Shown in pieces: positions 40,256 through 49,125 of a stretch of DNA of 64,000 nucleotides (its first letter is position 1; each line of letters begins with the position of its first letter). The DNA is from Lachnospiraceae bacterium. Lineage in GTDB: Bacteria; Bacillota; Clostridia; Lachnospirales; Anaerotignaceae. A program made the position numbers and the translations under genes. The notes under the pieces were generated by a model that was not told where the DNA came from, made no database searches, and worked only from the letters and a program-made list of their open reading frames with translations. The stretch lies in contig DPJA01000038.1 of assembly GCA_003543235.1 (NCBI GenBank), positions 1 through 64,000 on the forward strand, read 5' to 3'.

Positions 40256-42334
40256 ATGGCAAAAAATTTAGTTATAGTAGAATCACCTGCCAAGGCAAAA
40301 ACAATTAAAAAATTTCTTGGCAGTAATTACAAAATTGAGGCGTCAATGGGTCATATACGTGACTTGCCAAAAAGTCAGCTTGGTGTTGATATTGAAAATG
40401 ACTTTGAACCTAAATACATTACCATACGTGGTAAAGGTGATTTGTTAGCAAAGCTTAGAAAAGAAATTAAAACCGCAGATAAAATTTATCTCGCAACTGA
40501 CCCTGACCGTGAGGGTGAGGCAATCAGTTGGCATTTGATACACGCACTCAGACTTGAGGGCTTTAATTACAGCAGAATAACATTTAATGAAATTACAAAA
40601 ACTGCCGTAAAAAAATCTATTAAAGAAGCAAGAGAAATTGATATGGATTTAGTAGATGCACAGCAGGCAAGGCGAATATTGGACCGTGTTGTTGGTTATT
40701 CCATAAGCAGACTTTTATGGAACAAAGTTAAAAAAGGTCTTAGTGCAGGGCGTGTGCAGTCCGTTACATTAAGGCTTATATGCGACCGTGAAGAGGAAAT
40801 TTCAGGCTTTATTCCAGAAGAATATTGGACTATTGATGCAAACCTTTCGGGCCATGGTAAAACGGAATTTTTAGCAAAATTTTATGGTACAGCAGGCAAA
40901 AAGGTTGAACTAAAAACTGAAGAAGAAGTTATGGAAATAGTTAAAACGGTTGAAAAAACGGAGTTCATTATTTCCGAAATTAAAAAAGGTACAAGAATTA
41001 AAAAGCCACTTCCTCCATTTATAACAAGTACATTACAACAGGAAGCCAGCAAATATCTTAACCTTACCGCACAAAAAACAATGATGATTGCTCAGCAGCT
41101 TTATGAGGGTGTTGACATCAAAGGTGAAGGAACAACAGGTCTTGTTTCGTATATCCGTACCGATTCTGTAAGAGTTTCGGATGATGCTTACAATGATATT
41201 AAAAGTTTTGTCAGCGAAAATTATGGTGATGAGTTCAACAGCAGTGAGAGAATAATTTATAAATCCAGAAACAAGGCTCAGGATGCCCATGAGGCAATAA
41301 GACCAACCTATATAGATAAAACTCCAGACAGCATTAAAGGTTCATTATCTCGAGAACAGTATAAGCTTTATAAGCTTATTTGGGAAAGAACTGTTGCAAG
41401 TCAGATGGCATCGGCAGAGTATGAAACACAGCACATAAGCATTTCGGCAGACAAATATATATTTAAATCATCTGGTTCGGTGTTGAAATTCAAGGGTTTC
41501 CTTGAGGTTTACGATAAGGTTGAGGAAGAACACGAAAGCATAAAAATGCCTGTTCTTAACGAAGGCGACATTGCATCTGTAAAGGAAATAGAGCCGTTGC
41601 AGCATTTTACACAACCTCCTGCTAGGTTTACAGATGCATCACTTATTAAAATGTTAGAGGAAATAGGTGTTGGCCGACCAAGTACCTACGCTCCTACTAT
41701 AGCAACAATACTTGCACGAAATTACGTAATAAAAGAAAAGAAAATGTTTTACCCTACTGAGCTTGGCGAGGTTGTTAATGATATAATGAAGAATTACTTT
41801 ACTAATATTGTTAATGTAGATTTTACTGCACAGTTGGAGGATGACCTTGACTGCGTGGAAGAAGGCAGCGTTGAATGGAAAGACATTATACGTCGCTTTT
41901 ACCCTGTATTTGAGCATGATATGAAAAATGCCGAGGACAAGCTAAGTAAAATTGAGATTAAAGATGAAGTAACGGATGTTATATGTGAAAAATGTGGACG
42001 AAATATGGTTATAAAATATGGACGTTATGGTAAGTTTCTTGCTTGTCCTGGATTTCCAGAATGTTCAAATGCTAAGCCGTTTTTTGAAGATGCAGGAGTC
42101 GCTTGCCCTGAATGTGGCGGAAAAGTGCTTATAAAGAAAACTAAAAAAGGTAGAAAATATTACGGATGTGAACACAATCCCGATGATTGCACTTTTGTAA
42201 GTTGGAATAAGCCTGTTGAAGAAAAATGTCCTCTATGCGGAAGTTTTATGGTTGAAAAAGGCTCTAAAAACATTAAAATTGCCTGCAGCAACGAAAAATG
42301 TGGTTTTGTAAAAGAAAAGGAACAGACAGAGTAA
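40256..42334 (+). CDS. topA: DNA topoisomerase I (type IA)
   Basis: A 692-residue relaxing topoisomerase. The Toprim domain has NLVIVESPAKAKTIKKFLG and YLATDPDREGEAISWHL; the active Tyr is in GLVSYIRTDSVRVSD. Four-domain core then three zinc ribbons at the C-terminus: CEKCGRNM... CPGFPEC, CPECGGKV ... CEHNPDDC and CPLCGSFM ... CSNEKC. ATG 40256 follows AGAGGTGTGGAG; the upstream in-frame ATG at 40220 lies in the dprA end. Terminator follows at 42365. Confidence 0.97.
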   Translation: MAKNLVIVESPAKAKTIKKFLGSNYKIEASMGHIRDLPKSQLGVDIENDFEPKYITIRGKGDLLAKLRKEIKTADKIYLATDPDREGEAISWHLIHALRLEGFNYSRITFNEITKTAVKKSIKEAREIDMDLVDAQQARRILDRVVGYSISRLLWNKVKKGLSAGRVQSVTLRLICDREEEISGFIPEEYWTIDANLSGHGKTEFLAKFYGTAGKKVELKTEEEVMEIVKTVEKTEFIISEIKKGTRIKKPLPPFITSTLQQEASKYLNLTAQKTMMIAQQLYEGVDIKGEGTTGLVSYIRTDSVRVSDDAYNDIKSFVSENYGDEFNSSERIIYKSRNKAQDAHEAIRPTYIDKTPDSIKGSLSREQYKLYKLIWERTVASQMASAEYETQHISISADKYIFKSSGSVLKFKGFLEVYDKVEEEHESIKMPVLNEGDIASVKEIEPLQHFTQPPARFTDASLIKMLEEIGVGRPSTYAPTIATILARNYVIKEKKMFYPTELGEVVNDIMKNYFTNIVNVDFTAQLEDDLDCVEEGSVEWKDIIRRFYPVFEHDMKNAEDKLSKIEIKDEVTDVICEKCGRNMVIKYGRYGKFLACPGFPECSNAKPFFEDAGVACPECGGKVLIKKTKKGRKYYGCEHNPDDCTFVSWNKPVEEKCPLCGSFMVEKGSKNIKIACSNEKCGFVKEKEQTE

Positions 42335-42364
42335 ATTTCAGATTGAACATACGTAAATGTTTTG

Positions 42365-42399
42365 AAAATGGGGTAGGATATTAGTTTTGCCTCATTTTT
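42365..42399 (+). terminator. terminator after topA
   Basis: AAAATGGGG (42365-42373) pairs with CCTCATTTT (42390-42398, one G-T pair), T-run. Confidence 0.75.
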
Positions 42400-42433
42400 C
42401 TATAAAAAATTATAAGTTTTATAGCAGAAACTA

Positions 42434-42574
42434 TTGTTTTAAATAATAAACTGTGATATAATCGCAAGCGTTACTGAAAACACACCTATTTCTGTATACA
42501 ATACTGGTGCCATTTTTACCGATGGTCGTATTTGCTAAAGTAATGGGGAGGATTAACCAAAAGGAGGAAATACA
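42434..42574 (+). promoter_or_regulatory. rpsB promoter and leader
   Basis: TTGTTT (42434-42439), 17 bases, TATAAT (42457-42462). The leader of about 110 bases contains GGTGCCATTTTTACCGATGG, where CCAT pairs with ATGG, then two SD-like elements (GGGGAGG and AAGGAGG). An S2 autoregulatory leader is possible; the fold was not tested. Confidence 0.55.
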
Positions 42575-43294
42575 ATGAGCGTTATTTCAATGAAACAGTT
42601 ATTAGAAGCAGGTGTACATTTTGGACACCAGACAAGAAGATGGAACCCTAAAATGGCTCCTTATATCTTCGCAGAAAGAAATGGTATCTACATTATCGAC
42701 CTTCAGAAAACAGTTAAAAAGGTAGATGAAGCTTACTACGCAGTATCTGATGCTATTGCAGACGGCGGAGAAATTCTTTTTGTAGGTACAAAAAAACAAG
42801 CTCAGGATTCTATCAGAGATGAAGCTTTAAGATGTGGTATGTACTTTGTTAACCAGAGATGGTTAGGTGGTATGCTTACAAACTTTGAAACAATTAAAAC
42901 AAGAATTGCAAGATTAAAAACTCTTGAAAAAATGCAGGAAGACGGCGTTTTTGAAGTATTGCCTAAAAAAGAAGTTGCAAACTTACTTCACGAGATGGAG
43001 AAGCTTGAAAAGAACCTTGGCGGTATTAAAGAAATGAAGAAAATTCCAGACGTTATGTTTGTTGTAGACCCAAGAAAAGAAAGAATCGCTATTCAGGAAG
43101 CTCATACACTTGGTATTCCTGTTGTTGGTATCGTTGATACAAACTGTGACCCAGAAGAAATTGACTACGTTATTCCTGGTAATGACGATGCTATCCGTGC
43201 CGTTAAACTTATTGCAGGCAAAATGGCTGACGCTGTTATTGAAGCAAGACAGGGTGCACAAGAAGAAGTTCCTGCTGAAACAACACAGGCTTAA
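42575..43294 (+). CDS. rpsB: 30S ribosomal protein S2
   Basis: A 239-residue protein with the S2 blocks MKQLLEAGVHFGHQTRRWNPKMAPYIFAERNGIYIIDLQKT, NQRWLGGMLTNFETI (positions 106-120) and DPRKERIAIQEAHTLGIPVVGIVDTNCDP. It binds the 30S head near the anti-Shine-Dalgarno side. Strong AAGGAGG ribosome site. rpsB-tsf order is the usual one, and both are preceded by one strong promoter. C-terminal acidic tail is short. Confidence 0.97.
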   Translation: MSVISMKQLLEAGVHFGHQTRRWNPKMAPYIFAERNGIYIIDLQKTVKKVDEAYYAVSDAIADGGEILFVGTKKQAQDSIRDEALRCGMYFVNQRWLGGMLTNFETIKTRIARLKTLEKMQEDGVFEVLPKKEVANLLHEMEKLEKNLGGIKEMKKIPDVMFVVDPRKERIAIQEAHTLGIPVVGIVDTNCDPEEIDYVIPGNDDAIRAVKLIAGKMADAVIEARQGAQEEVPAETTQA

Positions 43295-43370
43295 TTTAAA
43301 AGAATTTAATTTGTAAACCGCATATTGTAAAATGCGTGGGAATACATTTTGGTATTTATATTTGTAATTT

Positions 43371-43411
43371 ATCAGCTTCAGCCTACGGTTTAGGGGCTGC
43401 GGCTGATTTTA
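43371..43411 (+). other. stem-loop between rpsB and tsf
   Basis: ATCAGC (43371-43376) pairs with GCTGAT (43402-43407), and CAGCC inside pairs with GGCTG. TTTTAG follows. A weak terminator or RNase processing site could set the S2 to EF-Ts ratio. A smaller hairpin, CGCAT/ATGCG, lies upstream near 43320-43336. Confidence 0.5.
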
Positions 43412-43457
43412 GTTTGCGAAATTATTAGATTTTTAAAATACAGGAGGATAAAAAATT

Positions 43458-44390
43458 ATGGCTATTACTGCTGCAATGGTTAAAGAATTAAGAGAAGCTA
43501 CAGGCGTTGGTATGCTTGACTGTAAGAAAGCTTTAGCAGAAACAGATGGCAACATGGAAGCTGCGGTTGAACTTTTAAGAGAAAAAGGATTAGCTGCTTC
43601 TCAGAAAAAAGCAGGTCGTATTGCTGCTGAAGGTGTTGTTACTGCATTGGTTTCAGATGATAACAAAACAGGCGTTTTAGTTGAAGTCAACTCAGAAACA
43701 GATTTTGTTGCAAAGAACCCAGTTTTCCAGGAATATGTAGGTCAGGTTGCACAGCAGATTATTGCATCAACTGCTGCTGATGCAGAAACTTTACTTACAG
43801 AAACATGGAAATTTGACTCAAGCGTAACTGTAGCTGAAGCACTTAGCCAGAAAATTGCTGTTATTGGTGAAAACTTAAAAATCAGACGTTTTGAAAAATT
43901 TGAAAAATCTCAGAGCGGTAAAATTGTATCTTATGTACATGGTGCAGGTAGAATTGGTGTTTTAATTGAGCTTGCGTGTGCAAATGAAGCTGAGGAATTG
44001 GCTGAACTTGGTAAAAATATTGCTATGCAGATTGCAGCTTTAAATCCAAAATTTATTGCATCTGAAAATGTTCCTCAGGAATTTGTAGAGCATGAGAAAG
44101 AAATTCTTACTAAGCAGGCTATGGAAGACCCTAAAAATGCTAGTAAGCCAGAAAATATTATTGAAAAGATGATTGTTGGTAGACTTGCAAAAGAATTAAA
44201 AGAATATTGTCTTATTGAACAGGCTTATGTTAAAGAAACAGATATGACTGTTAAACAATACATCGATTCTGTAGCTAAGGCTGTAGGTGCTCCTATTTCC
44301 ATCGCACGTTTTGTTCGTTTTGAAACAGGCGAAGGTCTTGAGAAAAAAGAAGAAAATTTTGCTGATGAAGTTGCAAAGGCAATGAAATAA
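43458..44390 (+). CDS. tsf: translation elongation factor Ts
   Basis: A 310-residue nucleotide exchange factor for EF-Tu. The N-terminal UBA-like part ITAAMVKELREATGVGMLDCKKALAETDGNMEAAVELLREKG is diagnostic, then VEVNSETDFVAKNPVFQ, the EF-Tu-contacting segment with Asp-Phe. Slightly long because of an extended C-terminal coiled coil. Strong AGGAGG site. Ends before a long terminator at 44455. Confidence 0.97.
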   Translation: MAITAAMVKELREATGVGMLDCKKALAETDGNMEAAVELLREKGLAASQKKAGRIAAEGVVTALVSDDNKTGVLVEVNSETDFVAKNPVFQEYVGQVAQQIIASTAADAETLLTETWKFDSSVTVAEALSQKIAVIGENLKIRRFEKFEKSQSGKIVSYVHGAGRIGVLIELACANEAEELAELGKNIAMQIAALNPKFIASENVPQEFVEHEKEILTKQAMEDPKNASKPENIIEKMIVGRLAKELKEYCLIEQAYVKETDMTVKQYIDSVAKAVGAPISIARFVRFETGEGLEKKEENFADEVAKAMK

Positions 44391-44454
44391 TTAAAGCTCG
44401 ATATTGGAGTTTATGTTTCAACAATTTTTAACATTAAGCTATTGAAATATTAAA

Positions 44455-44509
44455 AAAGAGCTGTGCACTAGAGGTTATGCAAAACCTATGGTGCTCAAGC
44501 TCTTTTTTT
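44455..44509 (+). terminator. long terminator after tsf
   Basis: AAAGAGCT (44455-44462) and AGCTCTTT (44498-44505) bracket a further helix (GCAC/GGTGC and AGGTT/AACCT); a T-run ends at 44509. Confidence 0.85.
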
Positions 44510-44696
44510 GTTTGAAAAAGGGTGACGTATTTTTTCAGTTGTAAATATGTTAAAATTTTAATATATAGTAAAAGCATGTGATAGATAAAAAATCATGAGT
44601 CAGAACAAAATTAATTGATTATTTGCTTATTAAATGGTATTATTTATGGTAATTGGTTTACGATTTATTTTTATTTTTATAATAATTAATTCATTA

Positions 44697-44713
44697 ATTG
44701 ATAAGTTATCAAT
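44697..44713. repeat. 17-bp palindrome upstream of the c-di-GMP protein gene
   Basis: ATTGATAA-G-TTATCAAT at 44697-44713. It is the only clear signal in the 345-base gap 44510-44853, which I otherwise cannot interpret. It could be an operator 140 bases upstream of the gene. Confidence 0.5.
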
Positions 44714-44853
44714 GAATAATCTTTAGGCTAATAGATATACAATGTTGGTTAGGCTGTGAATAAAGGATAGATTTTAACCGCTTTAAAATGAATTTTTAAG
44801 AATTACGACATCTTGTAATAGACATTTTCGGATAGAGATTTGGGGGATAATTT

Positions 44854-46998
44854 ATGTCAGAGAAAAAGACAATTTTAGTGGTTGATGAAAATATATCCAA
44901 TAGAAAAATATTATACAAAATTTTTAGTGATGACTATGAAATAATTGAAGTTGAGAACGAAAAACAGGCTGTGGAAATATTGAAAGAGAAATATAAATAT
45001 ATTTCTTTAATTTTGATTGACATTGTTTTATCTGTCATTGACAACTATGCTTTCCTGAAAAAAAGCAAGAGTATGCCAGAATTGGCCATTATTCCAGTTG
45101 TTGTTACTGCACAAAAATACTGCGAATATGATGAGGTTAATGTTCTTTCAATGGGAGCGGCTGATTTTTTTGCAAACCCATACAAGCCGCAAATCATTAA
45201 ATACCGTGTAGCAAATATTATAAATCTGCGTGAAACTGCTGCATTTGCTAACATTATAGAAAATGATATGTTGACTGGACTTTATACACAGGAAGCATTT
45301 TATAAAGTAGCAAAAGATTTATTGCGTGAAAACCCAAATAAGCAGTATGATATTGTGTGTATGGATATTGAAAACTTCAAATTGGTAAACGATATGTACG
45401 GTGAGCTGGAAGGTGACCGCTTATTGTGTTTCGTTGGGGAATGCTTTGAAAAGTTTATCCAGCCTACGGGTGGGTATGCAAGCCGTATTTGCAGCGATGT
45501 TTTCTTGGGTATAATTCCGTGCTTTGGACAAAGTTATGAAGTTGATATGGTAAAAACAATAAATGATGCGTTAGCATTTTATATGGCTAATATGAAAATT
45601 GTGATTAAGTTTGGAATTTATAAGCCTTCTGGGTTACCGTTAACTATACGTGCTATGTGTGACAGAGCTAAGCTTGCAGTTGAATCTATAAAATTTAAAT
45701 ATGACGTATTCTATGCTTTTTATAATGAAGAAATTGGCATTCATCTGTATGAAGAACAACAAATTACAGCTGAAATGAAATATGCACTTGAAAAAAAACA
45801 GTTTCATGTATATTTTCAGCCTAAATATAATTTACAGAACGATAGGATTGCAGGAGCGGAAGCTTTGGTTCGGTGGATACATCCTAAAAAAGGTCTTATA
45901 TCACCTGCTAATTTTATTCCTTTATTTGAAAGAAATGGTTTTATTACAGACCTTGACCGATATGTATGGGATAATACCTGTAAAAAAATTCGTGAATGGC
46001 GAGATAAAGGATACAAAACCGTACCAATATCTGTAAATGTTTCTCGAACCGATATATATAACCCAGCTTTGCCTGACATATTAATGCAAATAGTTGCTAA
46101 GCATGGTTTAATTCCTAAAGAATTACATTTAGAAATAACCGAAACAGCGTACACTGAAAATCCAAAACAAATTATACAGGCAGTGGCACATTTGAAAAGC
46201 CTGGGTTTTATTATAGAAATGGATGACTTTGGTTCGGGATATTCTTCACTTAATATGCTCAGTGAACTTCCTATTGACGTTTTAAAACTTGATATGAAAT
46301 TTATCCAATGTAATTCTCAACAAAGTAGTTGTAAAAACATTCTTAGTTTTATCATCAGCCTTGCAAAATGGCTAGACCTACTTGTAGTTGCAGAGGGCGT
46401 GGAAACACATGAGCAAGTGGAACGGTTAAGAAATATGGACTGTAATTATGTGCAGGGATTTTATTATGCAAAACCCATGCCAGCAGAAGATTTTGGAAGT
46501 CTTTTAAAAAATTCTGAAATTGATGATGAAGAAGATTTTGAAAATATGCACTTTAATACTGGGCACGTTGAGGCAAGTATACCCACGGGCGTAAAAAAAA
46601 TGAAGACCATGCTTATAGTTGATGATGTTGAAATTAACCGTGCCGTCTTGGTAGAAACATTCAAGGAACTATACAATATAGTTGAGGCCGATAATGGTTC
46701 TGTAGCATTAAACTATATTAATGAACACTACAATGAAATTGAAATTGTCCTTCTTGACTTAATAATGCCTGAAATTGATGGTTTTCAGGTGTTACGAGAA
46801 ATGAGAAAAAACGAAAATACAAGGTGGATTCCAGTTATTATAACTTCACAGTCTGGTGAAAATAGTGAGGCGAAGTCTTTGTTATTGGGTGCATCAGATT
46901 TTATTGCTAAACCATATGATACAAGCGTTTGCATACGAAGAGTTGAAAACGTGGTTGCATATGCAATGATGAAAGAACAGGAAAGACACAAAAATTGA
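44854..46998 (+). CDS. REC-GGDEF(degenerate)-EAL-REC signalling protein, probable c-di-GMP phosphodiesterase
   Basis: A 714-residue cytosolic protein. The first receiver (about residues 1-125) has LVVDEN, the Asp in LILIDIVLS and Lys in ANPYKP. A degenerate GGDEF domain (about 145-290) has SDVF in place of GGDEF, so no cyclase activity is expected. The EAL domain (about 305-550) keeps EALVRW, SVNVSR, HLEITETA, DDFGSGYSS, KLDMKFI and EGVET, so it probably hydrolyses c-di-GMP. A second receiver (about 585-705) has LIVDDVE, the Asp in LLDLIMPE and AKPYD. Two receivers on one phosphodiesterase suggest control by two phosphorelay inputs. No kinase is adjacent; it is monocistronic. Confidence 0.92.
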   Translation: MSEKKTILVVDENISNRKILYKIFSDDYEIIEVENEKQAVEILKEKYKYISLILIDIVLSVIDNYAFLKKSKSMPELAIIPVVVTAQKYCEYDEVNVLSMGAADFFANPYKPQIIKYRVANIINLRETAAFANIIENDMLTGLYTQEAFYKVAKDLLRENPNKQYDIVCMDIENFKLVNDMYGELEGDRLLCFVGECFEKFIQPTGGYASRICSDVFLGIIPCFGQSYEVDMVKTINDALAFYMANMKIVIKFGIYKPSGLPLTIRAMCDRAKLAVESIKFKYDVFYAFYNEEIGIHLYEEQQITAEMKYALEKKQFHVYFQPKYNLQNDRIAGAEALVRWIHPKKGLISPANFIPLFERNGFITDLDRYVWDNTCKKIREWRDKGYKTVPISVNVSRTDIYNPALPDILMQIVAKHGLIPKELHLEITETAYTENPKQIIQAVAHLKSLGFIIEMDDFGSGYSSLNMLSELPIDVLKLDMKFIQCNSQQSSCKNILSFIISLAKWLDLLVVAEGVETHEQVERLRNMDCNYVQGFYYAKPMPAEDFGSLLKNSEIDDEEDFENMHFNTGHVEASIPTGVKKMKTMLIVDDVEINRAVLVETFKELYNIVEADNGSVALNYINEHYNEIEIVLLDLIMPEIDGFQVLREMRKNENTRWIPVIITSQSGENSEAKSLLLGASDFIAKPYDTSVCIRRVENVVAYAMMKEQERHKN

Positions 46999-47059
46999 TT
47001 GTCAATCTATATCCAATAAGCATATATTAAAAAGGAAGACCATATAAAGAGGTTTTATT

Positions 47060-47677
47060 ATGAATAAATATTATCCCTTTGAAAACCCACCTTTACCGTA
47101 TTCCTATGATGCGTTGAATCCGTATATTGACACCAAGACAATGGAACTTCATCATGATAAGCATTTGCAGACATATGTAGACAATCTGAATAAAATATTA
47201 AAAGATTCTGGATTTCAGAATCTATCATTGGAACAGTTGATTTATAACGCAGACAAACTGCCTGAGGATATAAGCGAACCTGTTAGGAATAATGCTGGTG
47301 GAGTATATAACCATATTTTCTATTTTAATGGCATGATTAATTCGCCACTAAAGTCACCAGTTGGTAACTTGTTGAATGCAATAAATAAAGAGTTTGGTAA
47401 TTTTGAAAATTTCAAAAAGGAATTTAAAAATTCTGCTATGTCAGTATTTGGCTCAGGCTATGCGTGGCTTGTAAAAGATAAGGGAAAACTTAAAATTATC
47501 ACTACACCAAATCAAAACAGTCCCATAGAGCAATGGCTATGTCCTATTTTGAACATTGATGTTTGGGAACACGCATATTACTTGAAAAACTACAATGTTA
47601 GGTCAGACTATATTGAAAATTGGTTTAACGTTGTGAATTGGGAAGCTGCTGAAAAAAATTATAATTTGTGCAGCTAA
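47060..47677 (+). CDS. Fe/Mn superoxide dismutase
   Basis: A 205-residue Fe/Mn superoxide dismutase. The fold signatures are PYSYDALNPYIDTKTMELHHDKH (first metal His), NNAGGVYNHIFYF (second His) and DVWEHAYYLKNYNVRSDYIENWF (Asp and last His). All four ligands are present. Residues differing from the usual NAGGHWNHSLFW pattern are Val and Tyr at the outer-sphere positions, so metal preference is unclear. No signal peptide, so cytosolic. An anaerobe would use it against stray oxygen. Confidence 0.9.
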   Translation: MNKYYPFENPPLPYSYDALNPYIDTKTMELHHDKHLQTYVDNLNKILKDSGFQNLSLEQLIYNADKLPEDISEPVRNNAGGVYNHIFYFNGMINSPLKSPVGNLLNAINKEFGNFENFKKEFKNSAMSVFGSGYAWLVKDKGKLKIITTPNQNSPIEQWLCPILNIDVWEHAYYLKNYNVRSDYIENWFNVVNWEAAEKNYNLCS

Positions 47678-47685
47678 TAAAACAA

Positions 47686-47727
47686 CAAAAAATCACTAAC
47701 TACATTTTAATAGTTAGTGATTTTTTT
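47686..47727. terminator. bidirectional terminator between sod and secreted-protein gene
   Basis: AAAAAATCACTAACTA pairs with TAGTTAGTGATTTTTT around an 8-base loop; A- and T-runs on the two sides allow termination in both directions. Confidence 0.85.
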
Positions 47728-47744
47728 ATTCTCAAAACATAAAT

Positions 47745-48254
47745 TTACTCTGCATTGTAACAAGAACCATCTTGCAAGCATCTTCCACCTGAACCGTTAT
47801 TATTCATATATCTGCCAGTTCCTGTGCCACGACTAGCACCACCAGTGCCAAGGCCTGTGCCGTTTGAACCAAATCTTGCACCAGACATTTTTCCTATAGA
47901 AGATGATTGTGTGCCATCGCAGTTTGCTTGATTGTTTTCAAGTTCCTTAATTATGGCATCTGCTTTTTCCTGAGTAATTATACCAACTTCTACTTGTTTA
48001 TAAAGAGCTTGTTTTTTCCCTTCCAAATTTTCAAGTTTAAATTCATTAAGCTTATGAGCTTCTACGGCAATTTCGCCATAGGTTTTGCCTGTTTCATTTT
48101 TTTCAGCAACAATACTTTCAACTGTTCTGCCTGTAATTTTTGCAAGTGCATCGGCAGGTGTGGTATAGCCTGTTGCACCAAGTGCTGTGATTGATGTTGC
48201 TAATATAATGATTGATGCAGTTGAAATTGCCATAAATTTTTTCTTTGATTTCAT
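47745..48254 (-). CDS. secreted DUF2680-like protein with Gly-rich tail
   Basis: A 169-residue exported protein. The signal peptide MKSKKKFMAISTASIIILATSITALGA is followed by a short helical module (ADALAKITGRTVESIVAEKNETGKTYGEIAVEA and QALYKQVEVGIITQEKADAIIKEL) like the DUF2680 family, then a Ser/Gly-rich, low-complexity tail ending in CLQDGSCYNAE. Function unknown. It is divergent from the two-component system genes, with only about 170 bases between, so that system may control it. Confidence 0.82.
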   Translation of the reverse strand: MKSKKKFMAISTASIIILATSITALGATGYTTPADALAKITGRTVESIVAEKNETGKTYGEIAVEAHKLNEFKLENLEGKKQALYKQVEVGIITQEKADAIIKELENNQANCDGTQSSSIGKMSGARFGSNGTGLGTGGASRGTGTGRYMNNNGSGGRCLQDGSCYNAE

Positions 48255-48423
48255 AAAATCGTCTCCTTTTTGTTTTTAGATTTATTTACTGTAACTACAT
48301 TCTAACGCTTTATTGTGGCAAAATTATGTTTTTATACTTGTTTTATTATGTTAAAATAATAGAAGATGACACAGAAAAAACATTTTAGAATTATAAAATA
48401 TATTTAGAAAAGGTGGTGTAAAT

Positions 48424-49125
48424 ATGCCTAACATATTGATTGTAGATGACAATAAGCAAATTGTTTCTATTTTGAGTGAATATGCACAAAAAGAAGGCTA
48501 TACAGTTTTTATTGCAAATGATGGAGAACAAGCTTTACAAATATTTGAAAAAAACTCATTTAGTGTTATCCTATTGGATGTAATGATGCCCAAAAAAGAT
48601 GGTTTTGAGGTGTGTAGAGAGATACGACGAAGTTCAAACGTACCTGTTATTATGGTTACGGCAAGGGGAGAAGATTTTGAACGTATTATGGGTCTTGATA
48701 TAGGTGCGGATGACTATATAGTGAAGCCTTTTTCACCTGGCGAGGTTATGGCAAGAGTGCGTGCAATCTTACGGCGTATTGAACGTACAAAAGAAAATGA
48801 AGAAAAACAAAAAAAACTTGTATTTGATAATTTAACTATTTGGCTGGATAATTTTATAGCTAAAATTGATGAAAATATTTTGCCTCTTACCAAAAAAGAA
48901 ATTGAGATGTTGTGGGTTATGGCAAGCAACAAGGGGATGGTATTTACAAGAGAGCATCTTTTGAATACGGTTTGGGGGTATGACTATTTTGGTGACAACC
49001 GTACTGTGGATTCTCATATAAAGCGTTTACGTGCAAAGATAGATAAATATCAACATCCTCACTGGAACGTAACAACTATATGGGGAGTTGGTTACAAATT
49101 TGAGGTGATAGCAGATGAAGCTTAA
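48424..49125 (+). CDS. OmpR family response regulator
   Basis: A 233-residue DNA-binding response regulator. The receiver has ILIVDDNKQI, the phospho-accepting Asp in VILLDVMMPKKDG, Thr in MVTARG and Lys in IVKPFSP. The C-terminal winged helix has LTKKEIEMLWVMASNKGMVFTREHLLNTVWGYDYFGDNRTVDSHIKRLRAKI. The sensor kinase gene overlaps its 3' end by 11 bases. Confidence 0.96.
   Translation: MPNILIVDDNKQIVSILSEYAQKEGYTVFIANDGEQALQIFEKNSFSVILLDVMMPKKDGFEVCREIRRSSNVPVIMVTARGEDFERIMGLDIGADDYIVKPFSPGEVMARVRAILRRIERTKENEEKQKKLVFDNLTIWLDNFIAKIDENILPLTKKEIEMLWVMASNKGMVFTREHLLNTVWGYDYFGDNRTVDSHIKRLRAKIDKYQHPHWNVTTIWGVGYKFEVIADEA

Noticed and set aside
44510..44853. c-di-GMP riboswitch upstream of the EAL gene
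   Set aside because: No GEMM core (such as CACAGGGCAAACC) is visible; only a palindrome and AT-rich sequence.
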